Shown here: piece by piece, positions 17,342 to 25,434 of the stretch
Numbering within the stretch: position 1 is the first letter of the stretch
Layout of the letters: each line of letters starts with the position of its first letter
NCBI GenBank assembly: GCA_016699715.1
Contig: CP065007.1
Location: 1,302,001-1,366,000, forward strand
Source of the DNA: Candidatus Competibacteraceae bacterium
GTDB lineage: Bacteria > Pseudomonadota > Gammaproteobacteria > Competibacterales > Competibacteraceae
Length of the DNA: 64,000 nucleotides
Direction: 5' to 3'
The notes under the pieces: model-generated
Seen by the model: only the letters and a program-made list of their open reading frames with translations
Told to the model about the DNA's origin: nothing
Database searches by the model: none
Made by a program: the position numbers and the translations under genes

Positions 17342-18643
17342 TCATACCGCCGGGATTGCCAGACCCGAACGCACCCATTCCGCTTGCAAGCCGTCCCGGC
17401 GACGGAGCAGATCCATATTACCGCGTGATGTACGCACCTCGATCAACCATTCTCCCTCCGGTCCGATCCGTTCATCCACCACGGCGTCCAGATTGAACAG
17501 GCGGGCTCGCAACCGGGCGGCCGCCGGAGGTAGACACAACCAGCCATGCACGGTTTCGCCCCGCAGCCGCTCGGCCAGCGCCGCGACCAGCAGATCGGTT
17601 CCCGTGCCGGACGCCGCCGACAGCCAGACGGCCCGTGGTTGTCCTTCAGCATCCCGCTCCAGCCGGGGCGACTCACCCATCAGATCGATCTTGTTGAACA
17701 CCTGCAAGCGGGGTACTTCCGCCGCGCCGATCTCCGTCAGTACGGCATCCACCTGGGCAATGATGTCGTCTCGATCCGGATGGCCAACATCGATCACATG
17801 CAGCAGCAGGCTGGCTTCACAGGTCTCCCGCAAAGTCGCGCGGAAGGCCGCCACCAATTCGTGCGGCAGGCGGCTCACGAAACCCACGGTATCGGCCAAC
17901 ACGACCGGTTCGGCGCCTGGTAGATTCAGTCGCCGCAGCGTCGGATCCAGGGTGGCGAACAACTGATCCGCCACATAGACACCGGCCTGCGTCAGGGCAT
18001 TGAACAGGGTGGATTTACCCGCGTTGGTGTAGCCGACCAGCGAGACCGTCGGCAGATCGGCCTTGCGTCTGGCTCGTCGCCCTTGCTCACGTTGCCGTTC
18101 GACCCGATCCAAACGCAGGCGTATCTGCCGTATTCGGTCGGCCAACAGGCGGCGGTCGGTTTCAAGCTGGGTTTCACCAGGACCGCGCAGCCCGATGCCG
18201 CCGCGCTGTCGCTCCAAGTGCGTCCAGCCACGCACCAACCGAGTGGATAGATGGCGCAACTGCGCCAGTTCCACCTGCAGCTTGCCTTCGAAACTGCGCG
18301 CCCGCTGGGCAAAGATATCCAGGATCAGGCCGGTACGACCCAGAACTCGGCATTGTAGCAGTGTCTCCAGGTTGCGTTCCTGGCTGGGCGACAGGGCGTG
18401 ATCGAAAATAACCAGCTCCGCCCCGCCGCTCCGTGCCGCATCCCGGATTTCCTCGGCCTTGCCGCCGCCGACGAACAGGCGGGGATCCGGCGCGCGCCGT
18501 CGCCCGGTAATCAGCGCCACGCACTCGGCGCCCGCCGATGCGGCCAGTTCCTGAAACTCGGTGAAGTCCTGACTGCTTTCGGGCTTATCCAGCGACAGAT
18601 GCACCAGAACAGCACGTTCGCCGCCGCGCGGACGCTCGAACAA
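17342..18643 (-). CDS. hflX: GTPase HflX
   Basis: Ribosome-associated GTPase that splits or rescues stalled 70S ribosomes under stress. The N-terminal HflX domain is visible as LFVGGGKAEEIRDA and LVIFDHALSPSQERNLE, with the glycine-rich RGWTHLERQRGGIGLRGPGE linker. G domain: G1 GYTNAGKST, G3 DTVGFVSRLPH, G4 NKID. The open frame continues upstream through hfq, but that portion is antisense-like in composition and shares no HflX similarity. I therefore chose the TTG at 18643, 4 nt after a G6 run, giving 433 residues, the normal length, and starting LFERPRGGERAVLVHL. The start is inference; gene identity is firm. Confidence 0.93.
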   Translation of the reverse strand: MFERPRGGERAVLVHLSLDKPESSQDFTEFQELAASAGAECVALITGRRRAPDPRLFVGGGKAEEIRDAARSGGAELVIFDHALSPSQERNLETLLQCRVLGRTGLILDIFAQRARSFEGKLQVELAQLRHLSTRLVRGWTHLERQRGGIGLRGPGETQLETDRRLLADRIRQIRLRLDRVERQREQGRRARRKADLPTVSLVGYTNAGKSTLFNALTQAGVYVADQLFATLDPTLRRLNLPGAEPVVLADTVGFVSRLPHELVAAFRATLRETCEASLLLHVIDVGHPDRDDIIAQVDAVLTEIGAAEVPRLQVFNKIDLMGESPRLERDAEGQPRAVWLSAASGTGTDLLVAALAERLRGETVHGWLCLPPAAARLRARLFNLDAVVDERIGPEGEWLIEVRTSRGNMDLLRRRDGLQAEWVRSGLAIPAV

Positions 18644-18672
18644 AACGCCCCCCGTAATTCCGCTCGGACCTA

Positions 18673-18924
18673 TCAGGACGGATCGCCGGCGATGCCGTCG
18701 TCCGTTGCCAGATTCAAGCGCACGTTGCGCACCGGCACGACCGTGGAAATGGCATGTTTGTAGATCATTTGACTGACGCTGTTCTTGAGCAGCACCACAA
18801 ACTGATCGAAAGACTCGATCTGGCCCTGCAGCTTGATCCCATTGACCAAATAGACCGAAACCGGAATTCGTTCCTTGCGCAATGCATTCAAGAACGGTTC
18901 CTGAAGGGAATGACCTTTCGCCAT
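18673..18924 (-). CDS. hfq: RNA chaperone Hfq
   Basis: 83-residue Sm-like hexameric RNA-binding protein for small-RNA regulation. Sm1 contains LQEPFLNALRKERIPVSVYL and GIKLQGQIESFDQFVVLL; Sm2 contains QMIYKHAISTVVP. Gln8, Phe39/Phe42-type and YKHA residues of the proximal face are all present, and the distal-face residues look intact. The C-terminal tail is short (ATDDGIAGDPS), unlike the long tails of enterobacteria. A strong AGGGAGA ribosome-binding site precedes the ATG. It lies 276 bp after miaA and just before hflX. Confidence 0.97.
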   Translation of the reverse strand: MAKGHSLQEPFLNALRKERIPVSVYLVNGIKLQGQIESFDQFVVLLKNSVSQMIYKHAISTVVPVRNVRLNLATDDGIAGDPS

Positions 18925-19120
18925 TACGATTCTCCCTTGTTGTTATGGGCACGAAACATACAAAAAATCTCAAGGATTCTTGAAATCATCCTAAACCGCA
19001 GGCGTCATGCACGATGCGTGCCTACCCCCTCAGAAATACTCATTGGACCGGCTCGCCACGTTCCCAGCATGTATTTTCGCGGGAATAACCCAGTTCCCAA
19101 GATACCGCGCTCGCGCCGGT

Positions 19121-19210
19121 GGTGAAACAGCTGCCGGTCTAAAACGCTCGCATACTAGCATAAGACGGTGAAACAGCCGCCGGTCTAAAACGCCTGAATA
19201 CTAGCATAAG
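19121..19210. repeat. Tandem duplication of the miaA 3' end (2 x 44 bp)
   Basis: Two 44-bp units (19121-19164 and 19167-19210) separated by 2 nt match at 40 of 44 positions. The right unit contains the last codons and stop of miaA; the left unit is a non-coding copy of that terminus lying downstream of the gene. The rest of the 276-bp hfq-miaA gap shows no gene. Confidence 0.85.
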
Positions 19211-20205
19211 CGTCGCACGTCCTTGGGGAAAAACCCGCGTGCACGCAATTCGACAACGACCTGCTCCAGCAACCGCTGCTGACCGCTGTCCAGCCATGCC
19301 GCCGCCGCGTCCGCGCGCAACCAGGTCAACTGCCGCTTGGCGAACTGGCGCGTGGCCACCACGGCGCGCTCGATCATCTCCACGCGATCCAACAAGCCGT
19401 CCAGGTATTCCCAAACCTGCCGATATCCGACCGACCGCATTGAGGGTTTGGCCAAATCCAGGTCGCCGCGCGCGCGCAGATGTTCCACTTCGGCAATGAA
19501 ACCCTGCTCCAGCATGAGCTGAAATCGATGTTGAATGCGGTCATGTATAACCCGCCGCTCCGCCGGGGCCAAAATCAGCTTGACGACTCGAAACGGTAAT
19601 GTTTCGTCGCACGGTCGGGCGCAAAGTTCCGTGAGCGGACGCCCGGTCAGTTCGTATACTTCCAGTGCCCGCTGAATTCGCTGGGCGTCGTGAGGATGGA
19701 TCCGCGCGGCAGCCACCGGATCGCACCGCGCCAACCGGACATGCGCCGCCGCGCTACCACTCTCGGCCATCTCCTCGACCAGCCGGGCACGAATCGTTGG
19801 ATCGGCGACCGGCAATTCCGCCAGACCTCGCTCCAGGGCTCGAAAGTACAGCATGGTGCCACCAACCAACAGCGGGAAACGACCACTGGCCTGAATGGCG
19901 GCAATCTCGGCCAGAGCGTCGGCCCGGAACCGGCCGGCGGAGTAGGAATCGGCGGGGTCGAGAATATCCACCAGCCGGTGCGGGGCGAGATGCAGGGTAT
20001 CCATATCGGGCTTGGCCGTGCCGATGTCCATTCCCCGGTAGACCATGGCCGAATCCACGCTGACGATCTCGAACGGCAAGCGTTGGGTCAAGGCCACCGC
20101 CAGCGCGGTTTTGCCGGAAGCGGTCGGCCCCATCAGAAACAGCACCGGCGGGCGCGGATCGGTACGTTCACGATCGGCCTTCAGGCTCGTCTCACCCATC
20201 ATCAC
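19201..20205 (-). CDS. miaA: tRNA dimethylallyltransferase
   Basis: 334-residue enzyme adding the dimethylallyl group to A37 of tRNAs reading UNN codons. The P-loop is LMGPTASGKTALAV, followed by VSVDSAMVYRGMDIGTAKP with the catalytic Asp. HRLVDILDPADSYSAGRF, LLVGGTMLYFRALERGL and GYRQVWEYLDG are family landmarks. The start is GTG-ATG-ATG in frame, so the exact first codon is uncertain by two residues. It follows mutL with a short gap, the conserved mutL-miaA-hfq order. The stop codon lies inside the 44-bp tandem repeat. Confidence 0.96.
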   Translation of the reverse strand: MMMGETSLKADRERTDPRPPVLFLMGPTASGKTALAVALTQRLPFEIVSVDSAMVYRGMDIGTAKPDMDTLHLAPHRLVDILDPADSYSAGRFRADALAEIAAIQASGRFPLLVGGTMLYFRALERGLAELPVADPTIRARLVEEMAESGSAAAHVRLARCDPVAAARIHPHDAQRIQRALEVYELTGRPLTELCARPCDETLPFRVVKLILAPAERRVIHDRIQHRFQLMLEQGFIAEVEHLRARGDLDLAKPSMRSVGYRQVWEYLDGLLDRVEMIERAVVATRQFAKRQLTWLRADAAAAWLDSGQQRLLEQVVVELRARGFFPKDVRRLC

Positions 20206-20226
20206 CGCCCTTGTAACGCCCCACGC

Positions 20227-22044
20227 TCAGCGCCCACGCCGAAACAGCCGATCCAGCTCGTCCAGCGTCAGTTGCACCCAGGTGGGCCGACCATGATTGC
20301 ACTGACCACCGTGTTCGGTGCGCTCCATGTCGCGCAGCAGGGCATTCATTTCCAGCAGGTTGAGCGGCCGGTTGGCGCGTATGGCACCGTGACAGGCCAG
20401 ACTGGCCAGCAACGCCTGGTTGGCGCTTTCCGGCCGGTCACTGGTTTCGTGCACCGCCAGATCGGCCAGCATGTCGCGCACCATCCCGGCGATGTCGGTA
20501 CCCGCCAGCAGCGCCGGCACCTGTCGCACCGCCAGGGTCTCCGGTCCCAATACCGCCACGTCCAGACCGAACTGGGCGAACAGCGTGCCGTGCTCCTCGA
20601 CCAACTGACGCTCCCTGGGACCCACCGCAAGCGTCACCGGCACCAGCAACGCCTGGGTTTTGACCATGCCTTCCGCCTGCAAACGCTTCAATCGTTCGTA
20701 CAGGATGCGTTCGTGCGCGGCGTGCATGTCCACCACCACCAGCCCAGCGGCGTTTTCCGCCAGCACATAGCAACCGTGCAATTGGCCGAGCGCGTAGCCC
20801 AGCGGTGGTCGTTCGGCATCGGCGGCGGGAGGGGGATCGGTCGGAGTCGGTTCGGGCGCCGAAGATGAGTGCATCCGACCGTAAACCGCCATCTGTTCGC
20901 CCACTCGCAACGGCAACCCCGGCTGGCGGGCCTCCCAGCGACCCGCCGGAACGGGTCCGCCGCCGGGTCCATCCATGGGTCGCCAGCGCTCGCCGGCTTG
21001 GACAACCGGTTGCGGCGCCGTGCCGGGCCTGATCTCGGCCAGCGCCGCCTGCACGGCGCGGCGGATGAATTCGTGGACGAGCGCGCTTTCCCGAAAACGC
21101 ACTTCATGCTTGGCGGGGTGAGCGTTGATATCGACCCGATCAGGATCGATATCCAGATAGAGCACGACCGCCGGTTGACGATCCTGATAGAGGATATCCC
21201 GATAGGACTGCCGGACCGCGTGCGCCATGATCCGGTCGCGCACCGGTCGGCCGTTGACGAAAAAATACTGCAAGTCCGCTTGAGCGCGCGACACGGCTGG
21301 CAAGCCCAACCAACCCGTTAACCGCAAACCGGTCTCGGCACGGTCGACCCACACGCTGGCCGCGCCGAATTCCCGGCCGCACAACTCCGCCAGCCGCTGG
21401 GCGCCGGCTTCCCGGTCGGGTACCGGTTCCAGGCGCAATATCGTGCGCTGGTTGTGCCACAGATGGAATCCCACCGCGAACCGACTCAGGGCCAGCCGGC
21501 GAACACCTTCTTCAATATGCCCGAACTCGGTGCGCTCGCCTCGCAGGAATTTACGCCGGGCGGGAACGTTGAAAAACAGCTCGCGTACCTCGACGGTGGC
21601 GCCAATCGGATGCGGCGCCGGAACCGGCTCGCCGAAGGTATCGCCGCCGTCACCACCGATGCGCCAACCGCTGTCCTGACCGGCGACGCGGGAGGTCAAG
21701 GTCAGCCGCGATACCGAAGCGATGCTGGGCAACGCCTCGCCGCGAAAACCCAGACTGGCAACCTGTTGGAGATCCTCGAAGCTGGCGATCTTGCTGGTGG
21801 CGTGGCGGGCCAGCGCCAGCGCCAGTTGGTCGGGAGCGATGCCGTCGCCGTCGTCGCGCACCCGGATCAACCGTATCCCACCCTGCTCCACTTCAACGGC
21901 GATGCGGGTCGCCCCGGCGTCCAGGCTATTTTCCATCAGTTCCTTGACGACCGCCGCCGGGCGCTCGACCACCTCGCCGGCGGCAATCTGGCTGACCAGT
22001 TGTGGCGGCAACCGCCGGATGTCCGCGCTCACCGCAAAGTGCAT
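20227..22044 (-). CDS. mutL: DNA mismatch repair protein MutL
   Basis: 605 residues from ATG 22044; the frame extends further upstream into bamC but the family begins at RRLPPQLVSQIAAGEVVERP. The N-terminal GHKL ATPase has KELMENSLDAG, VRDDGDGI, ATSKI and GFRGEALPSIASVS. The C-terminal dimerisation domain contains VVVDMHAAHERILYERL. This fits the DQHA(X)2E(X)4E endonuclease motif with Met replacing Gln, as in Pseudomonas-type MutL, so the protein probably nicks DNA itself rather than relying on MutH. Neither mutS nor mutH is in the window. Confidence 0.95.
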   Translation of the reverse strand: MHFAVSADIRRLPPQLVSQIAAGEVVERPAAVVKELMENSLDAGATRIAVEVEQGGIRLIRVRDDGDGIAPDQLALALARHATSKIASFEDLQQVASLGFRGEALPSIASVSRLTLTSRVAGQDSGWRIGGDGGDTFGEPVPAPHPIGATVEVRELFFNVPARRKFLRGERTEFGHIEEGVRRLALSRFAVGFHLWHNQRTILRLEPVPDREAGAQRLAELCGREFGAASVWVDRAETGLRLTGWLGLPAVSRAQADLQYFFVNGRPVRDRIMAHAVRQSYRDILYQDRQPAVVLYLDIDPDRVDINAHPAKHEVRFRESALVHEFIRRAVQAALAEIRPGTAPQPVVQAGERWRPMDGPGGGPVPAGRWEARQPGLPLRVGEQMAVYGRMHSSSAPEPTPTDPPPAADAERPPLGYALGQLHGCYVLAENAAGLVVVDMHAAHERILYERLKRLQAEGMVKTQALLVPVTLAVGPRERQLVEEHGTLFAQFGLDVAVLGPETLAVRQVPALLAGTDIAGMVRDMLADLAVHETSDRPESANQALLASLACHGAIRANRPLNLLEMNALLRDMERTEHGGQCNHGRPTWVQLTLDELDRLFRRGR

Positions 22045-22105
22045 CCCACAACGGGCGGAGACATGGCGAGGTGGCGAACCATTAATCGCCGCTCGCCATG
22101 CGCCA

Positions 22106-23290
22106 TCACTTGATGACCTGTTGCAAGACGTCCAACACCTGCCGGGCGCCGGCCGAATCATCGGGCTGGTCGTCGCTGTTGCGAACCACTACCAGGGTGT
22201 GCGCACCCTGGCCCGCCAGCCGAACCCGGTAGCGGGTTCCCACCGCCGGTGCTTCCGGTTTATCGCGCCAGAAGGCCAACTTGGAGAAAAAGCCCGCGTC
22301 GCTACCCGGTTTCTGATTCTCTTTTTCGGGATCACGATACTCGACCACATACAGGCCCTGACCGCGATTCTGTTCCTCCACCGCGTAATTGCTGCTATCC
22401 AGCGCCAGTCCCACCAACCGCCAGGCTCGGGAGTAGTCCTCGTCGATGATCAACTGACTCTCGCCACCCTGCTCGACCAGGCGCACGCGTGGGCCCGTCG
22501 TCGCGGCCGCCTTGGCCTGCTGGGTCTCGGCGCGCTTCTCCGACGCGCCCAGGTAGACCGTCAGCCGGTTGAGCATTTCGGCTTCCAACTCCGGATCGGA
22601 GGGTCGCCGCTGCCAGATGTAGGCATTGCTGGCGCTGGCGGACGTGCCGCCGACCGCCACTTCCTCCACCCCATAATGCGTCAGGTACAGATCCGTCACC
22701 TTGTCGTCCGAGGCGCGATCGAGCCGGACCCGGAATTTATCGCGGGTAGGCGCCGAGTAGAGGATATCCAGATATTTTTTCAGCAGGCCGCGCAGGCCGT
22801 CCTGGGGAATATCGGCGCGGTTCTCCACCCAGTCGGTCTCCATGATGCCGATGGTGGGATCGTCGCGCTTCAGGATAAAACCGTTGCTGGTCCAGAACTC
22901 CCGAACCTTGGACCACACCTGATCGGTGGGCGCCGCGATCACCAGCCAGCGCTGGTTGCCGTCCTGCTCCAGGGTAATGCCCGGCTGCGGCGGCAGTACC
23001 GCTTCGGGCGCGCGGGCCTGCGCTTGTGGTCCACCGCGTTCCTTGGCGTAGGTCGACAGACTGGCTGAACCCGCTGGGTTGAGCTCCGGCACCAGCAAGG
23101 TGTCGTCGATGGTGGAGGCAGTGAGATCCGGCGGGATTTCCAGCGGCTGCGACACCGTGCTTTGCCGGTAATCCGGCCGCCGGTCCGGTAATAGGGTATC
23201 GAAGCTGGTGGAACAACCCGAAGAAATCGCCAGGATGGTAACGGCAAGCGCGGTCACGCGCCAAAGGGAAAACGAGAATCGCATCGTCAT
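22106..23290 (-). CDS. bamC: Outer membrane protein assembly factor BamC
   Basis: Lipoprotein of the BAM complex that assists beta-barrel insertion. The signal sequence ends at lipobox ISSGC, followed by the unstructured BamD-binding stretch FDTLLPDRRPDYRQS and EIPPDLT. Two helix-grip (DUF/NlpB) domains follow, the first around GNQRWLVIAAPTDQVWSKVREFW and the second around SQLIIDEDYSRAWRLVGLAL. Start chosen at ATG 23290; an in-frame TTG 12 nt upstream overlaps the dapA stop. The dapA-bamC pair is conserved. It is somewhat longer than E. coli BamC (394 versus 344 residues). Confidence 0.93.
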   Translation of the reverse strand: MTMRFSFSLWRVTALAVTILAISSGCSTSFDTLLPDRRPDYRQSTVSQPLEIPPDLTASTIDDTLLVPELNPAGSASLSTYAKERGGPQAQARAPEAVLPPQPGITLEQDGNQRWLVIAAPTDQVWSKVREFWTSNGFILKRDDPTIGIMETDWVENRADIPQDGLRGLLKKYLDILYSAPTRDKFRVRLDRASDDKVTDLYLTHYGVEEVAVGGTSASASNAYIWQRRPSDPELEAEMLNRLTVYLGASEKRAETQQAKAAATTGPRVRLVEQGGESQLIIDEDYSRAWRLVGLALDSSNYAVEEQNRGQGLYVVEYRDPEKENQKPGSDAGFFSKLAFWRDKPEAPAVGTRYRVRLAGQGAHTLVVVRNSDDQPDDSAGARQVLDVLQQVIK

Positions 23291-23294
23291 GGTT

Positions 23295-24173
23295 TTATCC
23301 AATCACTCCCGCCTGCCGCATCGCCGCCAGCACCGCCGGGTGCAAGGCGTTGGATAGCGGCGTCAGCGGCAACCGGATGCCCGGCGGGATCAGGTCCAAC
23401 TGGTTGACCGCCCATTTCACCGGGATCGGGTTGGATTCGAGGAACAGCGCCTTGTGCAGTTCGGTCAGCCGGTTGTTGATGGCTTCGGTCCGGGCGCGGT
23501 CGCCGGCCAGCGCGGCGGCGCACATCTCGTGCATGGCGCGCGGCGCGACATTGGCGGTGACCGAAATCGTCCCCTTGGCGCCGTTGAGAATCGCTTCGGC
23601 GGCGATACCATCCTCGCCACTGTAGACGTCCATGCGATCGCCGAGGCGTCTCACCAGTTCCTGAATGCGCTCGATGCTGCCGCTGGCTTCCTTGATGCCG
23701 ACGATGTTGGGAATATCGGCCAAGCGCTCGACGGTTTCCGGCTTCATGTCGCAGGCGGTGCGACCGGGCACGTTATACAGAATCTGCGGAATCGCCACGC
23801 TGTCGGCGATCAGCTTGTAGTGTTGGTACAAACCCTCCTGCGTGGGCTTGTTGTAATAAGGAGTTACCAGCAGGCAGCCGTCGGCGCCGGTCTCCATGGC
23901 GCGCTGGGTTAGATGCAGCGCCTCGCGGGTGGAGTTGGCGCCGGTGCCGGCGATCACCGGAATCCGCCCCTTGACCTGCCCCACCACCTTGCGGATCACC
24001 GCGATGTGCTCCTCATAATCGAGCGTCGCCGATTCGCCGGTGGTGCCGACCGCGATGATGGCGTCGGTGCCGTTGTCGATATGAAATTCCACCAGCCGCG
24101 CCAGCGCTTCGAGATCCAGCGCGCCATCCGCGCGCATTGGGGTAACGATCGCCACCATGCTGCCACGAAACAT
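23295..24173 (-). CDS. dapA: 4-hydroxy-tetrahydrodipicolinate synthase
   Basis: 292-residue TIM-barrel aldolase condensing pyruvate with aspartate semialdehyde, the first committed step to diaminopimelate and lysine. Landmarks are GTTGESATLDYEEH, catalytic Tyr in LLVTPYYNKPTQEGLYQHY, NVPGRTACDM, and Schiff-base Lys in IVGIKEASGS. The selected ATG gives the standard length and the start MFRGSMVAIVTPM; an 11-residue upstream extension is rejected. lysA and dapF lie elsewhere in the window. Confidence 0.97.
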   Translation of the reverse strand: MFRGSMVAIVTPMRADGALDLEALARLVEFHIDNGTDAIIAVGTTGESATLDYEEHIAVIRKVVGQVKGRIPVIAGTGANSTREALHLTQRAMETGADGCLLVTPYYNKPTQEGLYQHYKLIADSVAIPQILYNVPGRTACDMKPETVERLADIPNIVGIKEASGSIERIQELVRRLGDRMDVYSGEDGIAAEAILNGAKGTISVTANVAPRAMHEMCAAALAGDRARTEAINNRLTELHKALFLESNPIPVKWAVNQLDLIPPGIRLPLTPLSNALHPAVLAAMRQAGVIG

Positions 24174-24266
24174 AATCTTATACTCTCTAATTTTCCAAAC
24201 GATCACCGCATGGTACGGATACCGGGCAAGCTTGACAAGCGCCCGCGCGGCGCGGCGCGAGGGCGG

Positions 24267-24295
24267 TTTTCACCCCTGCTGGATGCCTGTACACT
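24267..24295 (+). promoter_or_regulatory. Candidate sigma70 promoter for the gcvR-bcp-phoH-cls series
   Basis: TTTTCA, a 17-nt spacer and TACACT lie 45 nt before the GTG start, in the divergent gap between dapA and the gcvR-like gene. The -35 match is moderate, so this remains a prediction. Confidence 0.4.
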
Positions 24296-24340
24296 GCGGT
24301 TTATCATCCCTTGGTTATTTGCCCGTAGGAAGCTCCGTCC

Positions 24341-24871
24341 GTGAAAAATTATCTGGTCGTTTCCGCCCTCGGCGAAGACCGTCCCGGCCTGGTCAACGAA
24401 CTGTCCCGCGTGATCCTGGAATGCGACTGCGGCATCGTGGACAGCCGTATGACCGTGCTGGGCGGCGAGTTCGCCATCCTGCTGCTGGTCCAGGGCAACT
24501 GGAATACCCTGACCAAGATGGAAATGCAGCTCAAGCGGCTGGAGCAGGCGCTGGGCCTGACCATCGTCGCCAAACGCACCGAGGGCCGCGTGCCGGCGGG
24601 CGATGTCCTGCCCTACGCCGTGGAAGTGGTGGCGGTCAACCAACCGGGCATCGTCCATCACCTGGCCGGCTTCTTCGCCAGCCGCTCGATCAACATTGAG
24701 GATATGGTCACGCGCAGCTACAGCGCGCCGCATACCGGCACGCCGATGTTCTCGGTCAACCTGGCCATCGGCATTCCGGCCAACACCCACATCGCCCTGC
24801 TGCGCGAGGAATTCCTGGACTTCTGCGACGACCTGAACCTGGACGCGGTGCTGGAACCGATCAAGGGGTAA
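24341..24871 (+). CDS. gcvR: GcvR-like ACT-domain regulator
   Basis: 176-residue protein with two ACT domains: LVVSALGEDRPGLVNELSRV at the N terminus, and VEVVAVNQPGIVHHLAGFFA in the second half followed by NIEDMVTRSY. This matches the glycine cleavage system repressor GcvR family, which acts through protein contact rather than DNA binding and in E. coli antagonises GcvA. GTG start with AGGA upstream. Located between divergent dapA and bcp, the common dapA-gcvR-bcp neighbourhood. The regulatory target in this organism is not shown. Confidence 0.88.
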   Translation: MKNYLVVSALGEDRPGLVNELSRVILECDCGIVDSRMTVLGGEFAILLLVQGNWNTLTKMEMQLKRLEQALGLTIVAKRTEGRVPAGDVLPYAVEVVAVNQPGIVHHLAGFFASRSINIEDMVTRSYSAPHTGTPMFSVNLAIGIPANTHIALLREEFLDFCDDLNLDAVLEPIKG

Positions 24872-24877
24872 ACCGAT

Positions 24878-25348
24878 ATGAGCGTGACCGTGGGCCAGCC
24901 TGTTCCCGACTTCAGCGCCGTCGCGACCGGCGACCGGATCGTGCGGCTTTCCGAACTGCGCGGCCACCTGGTAATCCTGTATTTCTATCCCAAGGATAAT
25001 ACCTCGGGCTGCACGCTTGAAGGCCAGCAGTTCCGGGATCTGCACGACCGCTTCACCGCTCTGAACGCGGTGGTGTTCGGCGCATCGCGCGACAGCTTGC
25101 GCAGCCACGACCGTTTCCGCGCCCAGCAAAACTTTCCATTTCATCTCATCGCCGACACCGACCAGACCCTGTGCCAACTGTTCGGCGTGCTACAACCGAA
25201 AAAAATGTACGGCAAGGATGTAGTGGGCGTGCAACGCAGTACCTTCCTGATCGATTCGGAGGGCGTGCCGCGGCGGGAATGGCGCAAGGTCAAACCCGAT
25301 GGTCATGCCGCCGAAGTGCTGGCGGCGGTGGAATCCATGGCTTCGTAA
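24878..25348 (+). CDS. bcp: Thioredoxin-dependent thiol peroxidase (Bcp/PrxQ)
   Basis: 156-residue peroxiredoxin reducing H2O2 and organic hydroperoxides. The peroxidatic site is YPKDNTSGCTLEGQQFRDL with the Cys preceded by Thr/Ser. Later landmarks are VVFGASRDSLRSHDRF and FPFHLIADTDQTLCQLFGV. The usual resolving Cys five residues after the peroxidatic Cys is absent here (CTLEGQ). A Cys in TLCQLFG may serve, or the enzyme may act as a 1-Cys type. It starts 6 nt after gcvR. Confidence 0.95.
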   Translation: MSVTVGQPVPDFSAVATGDRIVRLSELRGHLVILYFYPKDNTSGCTLEGQQFRDLHDRFTALNAVVFGASRDSLRSHDRFRAQQNFPFHLIADTDQTLCQLFGVLQPKKMYGKDVVGVQRSTFLIDSEGVPRREWRKVKPDGHAAEVLAAVESMAS

Positions 25349-25434
25349 CCCACGCCGACACCCGGTCCACATGCCCGCCGCGCCCGCCGTGCCGGTCCTT
25401 CCCGTTCCCTCGCTCAACCCCGCAAGCCCGAGCC

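Noticed and set aside
18644..18973. Open 5' extension of hflX through hfq
   Set aside because: It overlaps hfq in another frame, has no HflX similarity and would make the protein ~110 residues too long.
22045..22161. N-terminal extension of MutL
   Set aside because: Overlaps the end of bamC; the family starts at the ATG at 22044.
25171..25434. Upstream extension of the PhoH frame
   Set aside because: Overlaps bcp in a different frame and shows no PIN-domain similarity.
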